From Paraflavitalea pollutisoli (GTDB lineage Bacteria; Bacteroidota; Bacteroidia; Chitinophagales; Chitinophagaceae), in NCBI RefSeq assembly GCF_029360705.1, contig NZ_JARKMX010000001.1, forward strand, positions 248,001 to 312,000: 64,000 bases of DNA. The letters run 5' to 3'. The notes below the pieces were generated by a model, which was not told where the DNA came from, searched no databases, and was given only the letters and a program-made list of their open reading frames with translations. Every line of letters begins with the position of its first letter. Positions within the stretch are counted from its first letter, which is position 1. A program made the translations under genes and the position numbers. Shown here one piece after another: positions 6,965 through 16,366 of the stretch.

Positions 6965-9085
6965 CTACCTGAGTAACTGAAAGGCCAGTAGGCTCATGAC
7001 ATACGCAAGACCGGTCATATAGACCAGCTGCCAGATCGGCCATTTCCAGCTCCGGGTTTCGCGCTTCACGATCGCCAGCGTACTCATACATTGCATGGCA
7101 AAAACATAGAATATCATGAGCGAAACTCCGGTGGCCAGGGTATAGACCTTGCTGCCATCTGCCCGGGTGGCAGCATGTAGCTTTTCCGTCAGGGTCGATT
7201 CGTCGGCGTCATCGCCACCTTCCACGCTGTACAAAGTGGCCATCGTACCCACAAATACTTCACGGGCCGCAAAAGAAGTGATCAGGGCAATGCCGATCTT
7301 CCAGTCGTAACCCAGGGGTTCGATGGCCGGTTCGATGCTTTTACCCAGGATGCCGGCGTAGGAATTACCCAGCAATTCAGAGCTTTTTTCTCTGTCGAGT
7401 TCATCGGCTTGCTCGGGGTGCTGCTGCGCCAGCTGCTCGTATTTGGCATGTACATTGGCCATACGATCGCCGGGGCCATAGCTGCTCAGTACCCACAAAA
7501 TAAGGCTGATCACCATGATCACCTTACCGGCATCGACGACGAAAATCTTCGCCTTGCTGACCATTGTCACCAGTACGTTCTTCCAACGGGGTGCACGGTA
7601 TACCGGCAGTTCAAGAATGAAATAACTCTTCTCTTTGATATTGATGAAGAACCGCGCTACATAAGAAGTTACCAGCGCCATCACAGGCCCCAGCAGGTAA
7701 AGTCCCATCATGACCAGGCCCTGTACACCAATAAAACCAAGCAGGTTGGTTTTAGGAATAACCAGGCCGATGAGGATCGTGTACACCGGCAGACGGGCAC
7801 TACAACTCATCAGCGGCGTCACAAATATGGTGAGCAGGCGTTCTTTCTTGCTTTCAATATTGCGGGCACTCATGATGGCGGGTACCGCGCAGGCAAAACC
7901 GCTGATCATGGGCATCACACTTTTGCCGTTGAGCCCCACTTTGCGCATGAGCTTGTCGGTCAAAAAGCTGATCCGGGCCATATAACCGGTGTCTTCCAAT
8001 ATAGTAATGAGGCCAAACAAGATCATGATCTGCGGAATGAAGATCACGATACCGCCGATACCGGCGATAAGCCCGTTGATGATCAGGTCGCTCCACCAGG
8101 CTTCGGGCAACACGCGATTGAAGAAACCGCCGATCTCGGCAAAGCTCCATTCGATGAAGTTCATCGGGTACTCTGCCAGCCAGAACACACTTTGAAACAG
8201 CAGGAAGAGAACCGACAGCAGGATCAGGTAGCCCCACCTGCGGTGCAACAGGATATCGTCGAGTTTTTCGGTGAGCAGGCTTTTTTGCAAAGGCGACGGC
8301 TCAGAAACCGATTGCTTCAGGATGGTGCCAATACGCTGGTAGCGTTGAAGGATCTCTTCCGCCTGCGTTTTGGTATGATTGAATTTGTGCGACACCTCGA
8401 TCGACTCGATCTTGTCCTGCAGTCCATCTGCCAGGGCAAAAGATTCATGGTTGATGAGATAGTGGATCGCTTCGTAGTCGCTCAGGTCGGCTACCACTTC
8501 CTGTACATCCTTTACCGCTGCGGGCGCCAGCGCCGCGTTGTTGATAAAGTCCCGTACAGGCGTCTTATAAAGATGTAAGGCCGTTTGTTCGATGGCCTTT
8601 TTAAGTTGTGGAATACCCTTGTTTTTGCGGGGGTTGATGGGGATGATCGGTACGCCCAGTTCTCTTTCCAGCTCGGGAATATCTATCTTGATGCCTTTTT
8701 GCTTGGCCAGGTCCATCATGGTAAGCCCGATCACCACCGGCATTTTCAGGTCGATGATCTGGGAGGCGAAAAGCAGGTTGCGTTTCAGGTTGCTGGCATC
8801 GGCGATCAGTACCACCATTTCAGGCTTCACTTCAGCATCCTGGTTCATCAATACGCGGTAAGCTACCCACTCATCTTCCCGGCGTGGGTACAGGCTGTAG
8901 GTGCCAGGCAGGTCGATGATGGTGGCCGTCATGGATTCAGAAATGGTCGTTTGGCCAGATTTCTTATCCACGGTAACACCGGGGAAATTGCCGACTTTCT
9001 GGTTCAATCCGGTCAGGGCGTTGAACAGGGATGTTTTTCCACTGTTGGGGTTGCCTACCAATGCAATTTGAATCGTTTCCCTCAT
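6965..9085 (-). CDS. feoB: Ferrous iron transport protein B
   Basis: 706 aa inner-membrane Fe2+ transporter. The N-terminal G domain has G1 GNPNSGKTS (residues 11-19) and G3 DLPG. A GDI-like helical region follows, then the two gate/core membrane blocks (GYMARISFLTDKLMRKVGLNGK and SCSARLPVY signatures). The G4 motif reads TMMD where NxxD is expected, and the G5 region reads NPRKNKG. No FeoA or FeoC is fused or adjacent, although Bacteroidota FeoB is often linked to FeoA. ldhA lies upstream on the same strand, 109 bp away. No Fur box was recognised with confidence. Confidence 0.96.
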   Translation of the reverse strand: MRETIQIALVGNPNSGKTSLFNALTGLNQKVGNFPGVTVDKKSGQTTISESMTATIIDLPGTYSLYPRREDEWVAYRVLMNQDAEVKPEMVVLIADASNLKRNLLFASQIIDLKMPVVIGLTMMDLAKQKGIKIDIPELERELGVPIIPINPRKNKGIPQLKKAIEQTALHLYKTPVRDFINNAALAPAAVKDVQEVVADLSDYEAIHYLINHESFALADGLQDKIESIEVSHKFNHTKTQAEEILQRYQRIGTILKQSVSEPSPLQKSLLTEKLDDILLHRRWGYLILLSVLFLLFQSVFWLAEYPMNFIEWSFAEIGGFFNRVLPEAWWSDLIINGLIAGIGGIVIFIPQIMILFGLITILEDTGYMARISFLTDKLMRKVGLNGKSVMPMISGFACAVPAIMSARNIESKKERLLTIFVTPLMSCSARLPVYTILIGLVIPKTNLLGFIGVQGLVMMGLYLLGPVMALVTSYVARFFINIKEKSYFILELPVYRAPRWKNVLVTMVSKAKIFVVDAGKVIMVISLILWVLSSYGPGDRMANVHAKYEQLAQQHPEQADELDREKSSELLGNSYAGILGKSIEPAIEPLGYDWKIGIALITSFAAREVFVGTMATLYSVEGGDDADESTLTEKLHAATRADGSKVYTLATGVSLMIFYVFAMQCMSTLAIVKRETRSWKWPIWQLVYMTGLAYVMSLLAFQLLR

Positions 9086-9194
9086 GATAATATAGAGCCT
9101 GCCCGCTTTTGGCGGGAAACAAGGCCGCGAAATTACCGAAATGAAATGGAGGCGCTTTACGATTTAGGTAAAAAGGGCGCCAGCCCGCCAACAA

Positions 9195-10178
9195 TTAACC
9201 TATTTTATAGATTAGGGGTCGTCCGGCCTCGAAGTCGTTGATACTCTGTATGGTAGTTTGGGCGATTTGGGTCAATGCCTCATCCGTGAAAAAGCCCTGA
9301 TGCGCGGTGACCAGCACATTGGGGAAGCTCATGAGCCGCATGATCACCTCGTCTTCGATGATCTCCTCCGATCGGTTGTGGAAAAACAGCTTTTCTTCCT
9401 GCTCGTATACATCGATGCCCAGATAGCCCAACTGGCCGCTTTTCAGCGCTTCGATGCCGGCCCGCGTATCGACCAGGCCGCCACGGCTGGTATTGATCAG
9501 CATTACCCCCGGCTTCATCATGCCCAGGGTTTGGTCATTGATGATGTGCTTGGTCTGGTCGTTCAGGGGGCAGTGCAAAGAGATGATATCACATTCGGGT
9601 AGCAGCTTAATGAGTGGCAGGTATTCCACGCCGGCTGCTTCCAGGTCGCGGTTGGCGATCACATCGAAGGCCAGCACCCGGCAGCCAAAGCCCAGCATGA
9701 TCCTGGCAAACACCTGGCCGATCTGACCGGTGCCGATCACGCCCACCGTTTTGCCATGCAGGTCAAATCCCGTCAGTCTTTCCAGCGAAAAATTACCTTC
9801 CCGCACCCGGTTATAAGCCTTATGCGTTTTGCGGTTAAGCGTCAGGATCATGGCCACGGCATGTTCGGCTACCGCGTAGGGCGAATAGGCCGGCACCCGC
9901 ACCACTGCCACCTGGTTGGCCTGGGCCGCCGCCAGGTCTACATTGTTGTAACCGGCGCAACGCATCGCGATGATCCGGGTGCCCTGCGCCGCCAGCTGGT
10001 TGATGACGGGCGCTGTCAGTTTATCGTTCACAAAGGCGCAGATGGCTTGAAAGTCCCTGGCCAGCTCCACCGTTTGCTCATTGAGCTGAGCATCGAAAAA
10101 CACCAGCTCATGGCCATTGTTGAATTGACTGAAATACGTGCGGTCGTATGATTGGGTAGAAAAAAAAGCAATTCTCAT
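9195..10178 (-). CDS. ldhA: D-lactate dehydrogenase, fermentative type
   Basis: 327 aa. It reduces pyruvate to D-lactate with NADH in the cytosol. It matches E. coli LdhA along its length: FVNDKL and RCAGYNNVD in the substrate domain, the NAD-binding loop GTGQIGQ around residue 150, and the catalytic triad Arg in NTSRGG, Glu in VYEQEE, and His in TAHQGF. The 5' end faces asnS (divergent, 138 bp). It may share a transcript with feoB, which would place two low-oxygen functions together, but an independent promoter is equally possible. Confidence 0.93.
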   Translation of the reverse strand: MRIAFFSTQSYDRTYFSQFNNGHELVFFDAQLNEQTVELARDFQAICAFVNDKLTAPVINQLAAQGTRIIAMRCAGYNNVDLAAAQANQVAVVRVPAYSPYAVAEHAVAMILTLNRKTHKAYNRVREGNFSLERLTGFDLHGKTVGVIGTGQIGQVFARIMLGFGCRVLAFDVIANRDLEAAGVEYLPLIKLLPECDIISLHCPLNDQTKHIINDQTLGMMKPGVMLINTSRGGLVDTRAGIEALKSGQLGYLGIDVYEQEEKLFFHNRSEEIIEDEVIMRLMSFPNVLVTAHQGFFTDEALTQIAQTTIQSINDFEAGRPLIYKIG

Positions 10179-10258
10179 GGTACAAACCGGGGATTGATGG
10201 ATAATCTACTATTCCTTTCGTTCAAAGTTATCCTATATAACATTGCCTGCCCAATCCT

Positions 10259-10266
10259 TATCTTTG
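10259..10266 (+). promoter_or_regulatory. -7 box of the asnS promoter
   Basis: TATCTTTG, a perfect TAnnTTTG, 50 bp upstream of the asnS ATG. No TTG is found at the 19-20 nt spacing, so the promoter is of the -7-only kind. Confidence 0.5.
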
Positions 10267-10316
10267 CAAACTGCCAAAAAATGGCAATTATTGGTAATCG
10301 TATTAAGCTAAAAATC

Positions 10317-11756
10317 ATGTTTAACAAACGGACAAAGATCAAAGATTTGTTGACCACCGAAGCAACGGGCCAGGAAGTAATAGTAATGGGTTGGGTACGC
10401 ACCTTCCGTAACAACCAATTCATAGCGCTTAATGACGGGTCTACCAATAATAATATCCAGATCGTAGCAGAGCTCGGCTCACTCGACGAGGCCACCATCA
10501 AACGGATTACGACGAGTGCTTCGATGAAAGTAACCGGCCAGCTGATCCCTTCACAGGGCAAAGGACAAAAAGTAGAGGTAAAAGCAACAGCGGTGGAAAT
10601 ACTGGGGGATAGCGATCCTGAAAAATATCCTTTGCAGCTGCGGAACAGGCCCAGCCTTGAGTTCCTGCGTGAGATCGCTCACCTGCGTTTCCGCACCAAT
10701 ACATTTGGCGCCATATTCCGCGTACGCCATAGCCTGGCATTTGCTGTTCACCAGTTCTTTCACCAGAAAGGATTTGTCTACATGCATACGCCGATCATCA
10801 CCGCCAGCGATGCGGAAGGTGCCGGTGAAATGTTCCGTGTAACCACCCTGCCTCCCGAAAATGCACCGAAGAACGACGATGGCACCATCAACTATAAAGA
10901 AGATTTCTTTGGCCGCTCTACCAACCTGACCGTGAGCGGTCAGCTGGAAGGCGAACTGGCGGCTACGGCTTTCAGCGAGATCTATACCTTCGGACCAACT
11001 TTCCGTGCCGAAAACTCCAATACCGCGCGTCACCTCGCCGAGTTTTGGATGATAGAACCCGAAATGGCCTTCTATGACCTGGAAGACAATATGAACCTGG
11101 CTGAAGAATTCATCAAACACCTGATCCGCTTCGCCATGGAAAATAACCGCGAAGACCTCGAGTTCCTCGCGCAGCGACTGGTAGAGGAAGAGAAGCAATT
11201 GCCGCAAGACAAGCGCAGCGAGATGGGGCTTATCGAGAAACTGGAGTTTGTACTGAACAACGATTTCACCCGCATTACCTATACAGAAGCGATCGATATC
11301 CTGTTGCAGTCACCCGCGTACAAAAAGAAGAAATTCCAGTATGAAGTGAAATGGGGGGTAGATATGCAGAGCGAGCACGAGCGCTACCTGGTGGAGAAGC
11401 ATTTCAAGAAACCCGTCATCGTGACCAACTATCCCAAGGAGATCAAATCCTTCTACATGCGCGAGAACGAAGATGGTAAAACGGTCGCCGCCATGGATAT
11501 CCTGGCACCCGGTATCGGTGAGATCGTAGGTGGGTCACAGCGCGAAGAGCGCCTGGACAAGCTCACCAAACGTATGGAAGAGTTGCACATTCCGACAGAA
11601 GAAATGTGGTGGTTCCTCGATACGCGTCGATATGGTACTGTTCCCCATGCCGGCTTTGGACTTGGCTTTGAGCGGATGGTGTTGTTCGTAACCGGTATGA
11701 CCAATATCCGCGATGTGATCGCCTTCCCACGTACACCCAAGAACGCAGAGTTTTAA
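10317..11756 (+). CDS. asnS: Asparaginyl-tRNA synthetase
   Basis: 479 aa, the usual length for class IIb AsnRS. It charges tRNA-Asn. An N-terminal OB fold (about residues 15-110, with [19 protein letters not shown]) is followed by the class II core: [17 protein letters not shown], motif 2 [21 protein letters not shown] region, and motif 3 [10 protein letters not shown] near the C-terminus. The start at 10317 was chosen because the longer frame adds a non-homologous leader and the -7 box at 10259 lies inside that extension. A UUCG-loop terminator follows. Confidence 0.97.
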   Translation: MFNKRTKIKDLLTTEATGQEVIVMGWVRTFRNNQFIALNDGSTNNNIQIVAELGSLDEATIKRITTSASMKVTGQLIPSQGKGQKVEVKATAVEILGDSDPEKYPLQLRNRPSLEFLREIAHLRFRTNTFGAIFRVRHSLAFAVHQFFHQKGFVYMHTPIITASDAEGAGEMFRVTTLPPENAPKNDDGTINYKEDFFGRSTNLTVSGQLEGELAATAFSEIYTFGPTFRAENSNTARHLAEFWMIEPEMAFYDLEDNMNLAEEFIKHLIRFAMENNREDLEFLAQRLVEEEKQLPQDKRSEMGLIEKLEFVLNNDFTRITYTEAIDILLQSPAYKKKKFQYEVKWGVDMQSEHERYLVEKHFKKPVIVTNYPKEIKSFYMRENEDGKTVAAMDILAPGIGEIVGGSQREERLDKLTKRMEELHIPTEEMWWFLDTRRYGTVPHAGFGLGFERMVLFVTGMTNIRDVIAFPRTPKNAEF

Positions 11757-11792
11757 CCTTCGTGCGCTTTAAGTGCATTGAACATATTTACC

Positions 11793-11818
11793 AGAGAGTC
11801 GCTTCGGCGGCTCTTTTT
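11793..11818 (+). terminator. asnS terminator with UUCG loop
   Basis: Stem 11796-11802 with 11807-11813 (one G-T pair), TTCG loop, extended by A-T pairs outside, then a T-run. Confidence 0.8.
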
Positions 11819-11954
11819 GTTTTTCGGTTTGGGCCGGGAAGGTCTTAGCAGCCACACAAAGGCCAGGCGATTCTCCCTTGCATGCCTGGCACAACACGCA
11901 GGAAAACTTTATGGAATTTGTTACAGCCTACATCTTATACTAAAATCTACCTGT

Positions 11955-12509
11955 ATGGCTGAAATAAATACCGCTACGACAAGCGACAAACCCGGCGTGC
12001 GCCGTAGTAAGAAATTATCTACCCGTGTCGACCTCACGCCCATGGTCGACCTGGGTTTTTTGCTCATTACCTTTTTCATATTTACGACGACCATGTCCAA
12101 TCCGGTGGTGACCAAACTGATCATGCCCGATGATACAAAACCGGCTCCTCCGGGTACAGTGGGTGAAACATCTGCACTGACCGTACTTCCCATCGCGGGC
12201 AATAAGGTATTTTATTACCACGGGAGTATGGATGTTGCCCTCAAAACAGGCGCATTTGGCGTCACCGGCTATGGCATGAAAGACGGTATTGGCCAGGTTA
12301 TCCGCGATAAACAGATCGCGATGGATAGGATAAAACCGGACTTCCGGAAAGACCTCACGCTGATGATCAAACCGGATGCCGCATCGAATTACCAGAACGT
12401 GGTAGATATCATCGATGAGGTCAAGATCAATGGGCTGAGCCGCTACGCCCTGATGGATATAACGGACGAAGAAAAGCAGGCAGCGGCGACAAAAAGCGGT
12501 GGCTTGTAA
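11955..12509 (+). CDS. ExbD/TolR-family biopolymer transport protein, orphan
   Basis: 184 aa. A basic cytoplasmic N-terminus is followed by one membrane segment (about residues 33-52). The conserved Asp32 sits in PMVDLGFLLITFF, the position equivalent to the proton-carrying Asp25 of E. coli ExbD. The periplasmic part is longer than in classical ExbD. The start at 11955 removes an implausible upstream extension. It normally works with ExbB (MotA family) to energise TonB or TolA, but neither exbB nor tonB is adjacent. It has its own terminator at 12619-12656. Confidence 0.88.
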   Translation: MAEINTATTSDKPGVRRSKKLSTRVDLTPMVDLGFLLITFFIFTTTMSNPVVTKLIMPDDTKPAPPGTVGETSALTVLPIAGNKVFYYHGSMDVALKTGAFGVTGYGMKDGIGQVIRDKQIAMDRIKPDFRKDLTLMIKPDAASNYQNVVDIIDEVKINGLSRYALMDITDEEKQAAATKSGGL

Positions 12510-12618
12510 TGACAGCTGGGCCCGGCCTGGATCAACAGCCAGACCGACAGGGAATCGGGCGTGCACGGCCCGAAACCGATACCCCACAAAGCGCCCCACT
12601 GTGTATAACTATAGCAAT

Positions 12619-12656
12619 GCAGGCAGCATCCTTTACGAGGTGCTGTCTGCGCTTTT
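12619..12656 (+). terminator. Terminator after the ExbD-like gene
   Basis: Imperfect stem of about 12 bp (12619-12631 with 12639-12650) followed by GCTTTT. Confidence 0.55.
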
Positions 12657-12716
12657 ATATGAAAAAGAACTAATTTTATCATCCATTAACTACATTGATA
12701 AAATTAAACTTGTCGT

Positions 12717-13661
12717 ATGGCTATACCAGTCGTCAATCTCGCCGACTTTACTTCCGGCGATCCTCAATTGAAACAGGCCTTTGTACAACAACTGGGCAAG
12801 GCGTATGAAGATGTTGGCTTTGTGGCCGTAAAAAATCACGGCATATCCGATGCGCTCATTGCCGATCTGTATAAATATGTACAGCAGTTCTTTGCTTTAC
12901 CTTCCGATACCAAAAAGCAATACGAAGTGCCAGGACTGGCCGGGCAGCGTGGCTATACCTCCTTCGGAAAGGAACACGCCAAAGGAAGCGATGCGCCGGA
13001 TTTAAAGGAGTTCTTTCAATATGGGCAGATCGTCGAAGACAATGATCCCGTTAAGAGTGAATACCCCGATAACGTAAAAGTGAAAGACGTAACAGCTTTC
13101 AACGACACCTTCGACAAAGCCTACCGGGCTTTTGAAAAGTCGGGCAAATCATTGCTGCAGGCAATTGCCATTTACCTGGGGCTCGACGAGCACTATTTTG
13201 ATGGATACATCCACAATGGCAACTCCATCCTGCGGGCTATCCATTACCCGCCGATCACACAGGAGCCAAAGTCAGCCATCCGTGCTGAGCAACATGAAGA
13301 CATCAACCTCATCACTTTGCTGGTGGGCGCCTCGGCCGATGGCCTGCAGATCCTGACCAAGCAAAACGAGTGGGTAGGGGTGACCTCTTTGCCCGAACAG
13401 ATCGTGGTGAATGTGGGCGATATGTTGCAACGCCTCACCAACAACAAGCTTAAGAGTACGACACACCGCGTGGTCAATCCACCCCGCGAAATGTGGCATA
13501 CATCGCGGTTCTCGATCCCCTTCTTCCTGCATCCCAAAAGTCAGATGAGCCTGGCCAGCCTCGACAGCTGTATCGATGCCAATCATCCCAAAGCTTATCC
13601 CGACGCTACAGCCGGCGAATACCTCGACGAACGTTTGCGCGAGATCGGGTTGAAGAAGTAG
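12717..13661 (+). CDS. 2-oxoglutarate/Fe(II)-dependent dioxygenase, isopenicillin N synthase-like
   Basis: 314 aa, typical length. The N-terminal DIOX_N domain (VVNLADFTSG, VGFVAVKNHGI) precedes the Fe2OG core. Iron ligands appear as HED (His193, Asp195) and the His in TTHRVV near residue 250; the 2-oxoglutarate Arg is in RFSIPFF near residue 265. All ligands are intact, so it should be active. Clear substrate cues are absent and the gene stands alone. Plant-type gibberellin or flavone annotations given to such bacterial proteins should not be trusted. A near-perfect -7 box (TAAACTTG) ends 4 bp before the ATG. Confidence 0.9.
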   Translation: MAIPVVNLADFTSGDPQLKQAFVQQLGKAYEDVGFVAVKNHGISDALIADLYKYVQQFFALPSDTKKQYEVPGLAGQRGYTSFGKEHAKGSDAPDLKEFFQYGQIVEDNDPVKSEYPDNVKVKDVTAFNDTFDKAYRAFEKSGKSLLQAIAIYLGLDEHYFDGYIHNGNSILRAIHYPPITQEPKSAIRAEQHEDINLITLLVGASADGLQILTKQNEWVGVTSLPEQIVVNVGDMLQRLTNNKLKSTTHRVVNPPREMWHTSRFSIPFFLHPKSQMSLASLDSCIDANHPKAYPDATAGEYLDERLREIGLKK

Positions 13662-13688
13662 CATTGTTAATGCAATGATTTATACAAC

Positions 13689-13716
13689 AAAGCCGGTGGG
13701 TCAACTGCCGGCTTTT
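13689..13716 (+). terminator. Terminator after the dioxygenase gene
   Basis: AAAGCCGG (13689-13696) pairs with CCGGCTTT (13708-13715), followed by T and a T-rich tail. Confidence 0.75.
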
Positions 13717-13842
13717 GCATTTTACCACATTTAACATCACATAAAGATGTATATTTATGTATACAGCTTGCATAACCTACGGTTTAACACTATCTTGCAC
13801 AGATGGTGTTCCAATTTAACGCCCGGTTAACGCATCGCTGAT

Positions 13843-13850
13843 TAGCTTTG
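13843..13850 (+). promoter_or_regulatory. -7 box for the LpoB/COG3014 operon
   Basis: TAGCTTTG, a perfect TAnnTTTG, 33 bp before the ATG at 13884. There is no TTG at the matching upstream position. Confidence 0.45.
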
Positions 13851-13883
13851 CATCATCAATTGGACTTACTTAAAGCTATAGTT

Positions 13884-14285
13884 ATGAAAAGTTTTCTACT
13901 TACAGCTTCTTTTGTCCTGGTAACAGCCATCGCTGCTACAGCACAAACCTTAGCCCCCGACCAGAATCCCAGCTTCATGGTGAGCCAGGCCCGCTATATG
14001 CAAATGGCCGATTCGATCAACAGCTGGCATGGTACCACCGTACAGGATACTTACAAAGCCATCGATTATTACGAAGATAAACTGGCGCTCCGCGCCAACC
14101 GCAAAGCCTGGCGCCGCGAACTCCGTATGGAGCGTGCACGTAATAACGGATGGTATAATGGGTACAGCAATGATTACTACTACCCCTATAACTCCTATTA
14201 TCGCCCGTTTGGCGGTACTGGTTGGGGCAATTACCTGTGGTCAACCCTCCCCCTGGCAGCTTCACTTGCATTTTGGTGCAGATAA
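13884..14285 (+). CDS. Small secreted Tyr-rich protein of unknown function
   Basis: 133 aa. The start at 13884 directly precedes a clear signal peptide (about residues 1-20, ending ATAQ). The mature part has a helical charged region (YEDKLALRANRKAWRRELRMERAR) and then a Tyr/Asn/Gly-rich tail (YYYPYNSYY) ending in a hydrophobic stretch. I know no family. It is the first gene of a tight operon with the LpoB-like and COG3014-like lipoproteins (gaps of 36 and 38 bp), so an envelope role is likely. Confidence 0.75.
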   Translation: MKSFLLTASFVLVTAIAATAQTLAPDQNPSFMVSQARYMQMADSINSWHGTTVQDTYKAIDYYEDKLALRANRKAWRRELRMERARNNGWYNGYSNDYYYPYNSYYRPFGGTGWGNYLWSTLPLAASLAFWCR

Positions 14286-14321
14286 TTTTTAAGCAATAAC
14301 CTCTTTTACAAATAGTCTTTT

Positions 14322-14912
14322 ATGAAAAGAATTCTATGGATTGTTACAGCCGCCGTGGCTGTAAGCGTTACAAGTGTATCCTGTTCACGCAAAGTAACCC
14401 GCATCGACCCGGGCGAGCAGATCGACCTCAGCGGCCGCTGGAACAATACTGATTCCCGCCTTACCGCTGAAAAGATGATCGACGACGTACTCGGCGACAA
14501 GTGGATAAGCGACTACCAGCAATCTAAAAATGGCGCAAAACCCGTTGTGATTGTAGGTTTCGTCACCAACAAAAGCACAGAACACATCGACGCAGAAACT
14601 TTTGTAAAAGACGTTGAACAGTCTTTTATCCGCTCGGGTAAAGTAAGACTTGTGCAAGGCGGCAAAAAACGCGAAGAGCTACGGGCAGAAAAAGCCGATC
14701 AGCAAACCAACGCATCAGCCTCCAGCATGAAGAAGTTCGGTCTTGAACAAGGCGCCGACTTTATTCTCCAGGGGTCCATCAACTCCATCGTTGACGCACA
14801 GAAGAAGAAAAAAGTGGTGTACTACCAGGTGAATCTCGAACTCACCAACATCCAAACCAACGAAGTGGTATGGATCGGTGATAAGAAGATTGCCAAATAC
14901 GTGACCAACTAA
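14322..14912 (+). CDS. LpoB-like penicillin-binding protein activator lipoprotein
   Basis: 196 aa outer-membrane lipoprotein with a lipobox at SVSC (Cys21). The core matches the LpoB/YcfM family (COG3417): SGRWNNTDSRLTAEKMIDDVL, VVIVGFVTNKSTEHID, FVKDVEQSFIRSGKVRLV, and a final QGADFILQGSINSI plus EVVWIGDKKI. In E. coli, LpoB reaches through the peptidoglycan to stimulate PBP1b. The linker between lipobox and domain is short here compared with E. coli. It is in an operon with a COG3014-type TPR lipoprotein, a pairing also known from Vibrio. The family is well supported; the PBP partner is inferred. Confidence 0.88.
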   Translation: MKRILWIVTAAVAVSVTSVSCSRKVTRIDPGEQIDLSGRWNNTDSRLTAEKMIDDVLGDKWISDYQQSKNGAKPVVIVGFVTNKSTEHIDAETFVKDVEQSFIRSGKVRLVQGGKKREELRAEKADQQTNASASSMKKFGLEQGADFILQGSINSIVDAQKKKKVVYYQVNLELTNIQTNEVVWIGDKKIAKYVTN

Positions 14913-14950
14913 TTTAGACTTCACTCCGTTCAACGGAAGATCCCACCGGC

Positions 14951-16366
14951 ATGTCTTTATCATCTAATCATATGATAAGAGCATTGGCTGTAGTACCGCT
15001 GATGCTCTTATTGTTTTCCTGCGCTACGTACAATACCCGTATAGGCAGTTACTATTCCAATGTCATGAATGGTAACTACGAAAAAGCTGAATCGGACCTG
15101 GACAAGATCAAGCTGATCAAGGCCAATCGCAACCGGCTGCTCTTTTATTTCGAAAAAGGAAAGATCACCCACCTACAAAAGAAATACGATAGCAGCAACT
15201 ACTATTTCAACCTCGCCGACAACTTCATCGAAGACACGCGCACCTCAGCCGGTGACATCGCCTTGGGTACCCTGCTCAACCCCATGATGCAGACCTACAA
15301 AGGGGAGGATTTTGAAAAGTTCATGATCCATTATTACAAGGCGCTCAACTACCTCTACCTGGGCGAGTCGGATGAAGCCATGGTGGAGGCGCGTCGTATT
15401 TCGCTGCGTAGCTATGCCCAGCAGGATAAAACGAAAAGTGACCGCAAATACAGCGATGATGCCTTCTCGCTTACCATTCAGGGTATCATCTACGAGCAAA
15501 GCCGCGATATCAACAACGCGTTCATTTCGTATCGCAACGCCGTAGATATTTACCTGAAGAATAACGACCAGTACTATGGAACCCAGCTGCCGGCACAGCT
15601 GGTGCAGGATCTTTTCCGTACCGCCGACGGGATGGGTTTTCAGGACGAGATACGCCGCTATGAGCAATTGCTGAAAACGACCTACAAGCGTACCGCCCCC
15701 TCCGAAGCAGGCGAACTGGTATTGTTCTGGGAAAATGGACTGGCGCCCATCAAGGTGCAGCAGGATTTCTTTTTTGCCCTGACCAAAGACGGGTTTGGCA
15801 ACTTCGCCTTTGTAGACCCCGCCGGGGCCTTCAATATCCCCTTCGATTTTGCCAGCACCAATGCCAAAGCCGAAGACCTGAAGCTGACCGACCTGCGATC
15901 CCTGCGCATCGCTTTTCCACGCTACCAGGAACAACCGGTGTACTATCGCAACGCAACCGTGGCCCTGAACAATGTCGACTATCATTTCGAGCCGGCTGAA
16001 AACATCAATGCCATCGCTTTCGCGACCTTAAAAGAACGCTTCCTGCGGGAAATGTCCACCGCCCTCAGCCGGGCCGCCGTCAAAAAGCTGGCAGAGATCG
16101 CCGCCCGACCCAAAAGCGACGACAAAAACAAAGACACCAAAGAAGCCATCGCTTTTGCCATCCAGGTCTTCAACTTCGCCTCCGAGAAAGCCGACACCCG
16201 TAACTGGCAAAGTCTGCCCCATACCATTTCTTACCTGCGCGTACCGCTCAACCGGGGCACCAATGTGCTCCAGGTGACCGTTTCTGGCCAATCCTCCCAA
16301 AAATTCAATGTGGTCGCCGAAGGCAATGGAAGCATCCAGGTGCAAAATATCTGCACACTCCGATAG
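14951..16366 (+). CDS. COG3014-type TPR lipoprotein
   Basis: 471 aa. The signal peptide ends in a lipobox (LLFSC); the start may be at 14951 or at the Met at 14972, and both keep the lipobox. TPR-like helical repeats cover about residues 30-250 (YYSNVMNGNYEKAESDLD, YYKALNYLYLGESDEAMVEARR), followed by a beta-rich C-terminal domain. The layout matches the COG3014 lipoproteins found next to LpoB-like genes. It probably acts at the outer membrane on peptidoglycan synthesis or envelope assembly, inferred from context only. Confidence 0.85.
   Translation: MSLSSNHMIRALAVVPLMLLLFSCATYNTRIGSYYSNVMNGNYEKAESDLDKIKLIKANRNRLLFYFEKGKITHLQKKYDSSNYYFNLADNFIEDTRTSAGDIALGTLLNPMMQTYKGEDFEKFMIHYYKALNYLYLGESDEAMVEARRISLRSYAQQDKTKSDRKYSDDAFSLTIQGIIYEQSRDINNAFISYRNAVDIYLKNNDQYYGTQLPAQLVQDLFRTADGMGFQDEIRRYEQLLKTTYKRTAPSEAGELVLFWENGLAPIKVQQDFFFALTKDGFGNFAFVDPAGAFNIPFDFASTNAKAEDLKLTDLRSLRIAFPRYQEQPVYYRNATVALNNVDYHFEPAENINAIAFATLKERFLREMSTALSRAAVKKLAEIAARPKSDDKNKDTKEAIAFAIQVFNFASEKADTRNWQSLPHTISYLRVPLNRGTNVLQVTVSGQSSQKFNVVAEGNGSIQVQNICTLR

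Noticed and set aside
9102-9116. Hairpin between ldhA and feoB as a terminator
   Set aside because: Only five base pairs and no T-run on the minus strand.
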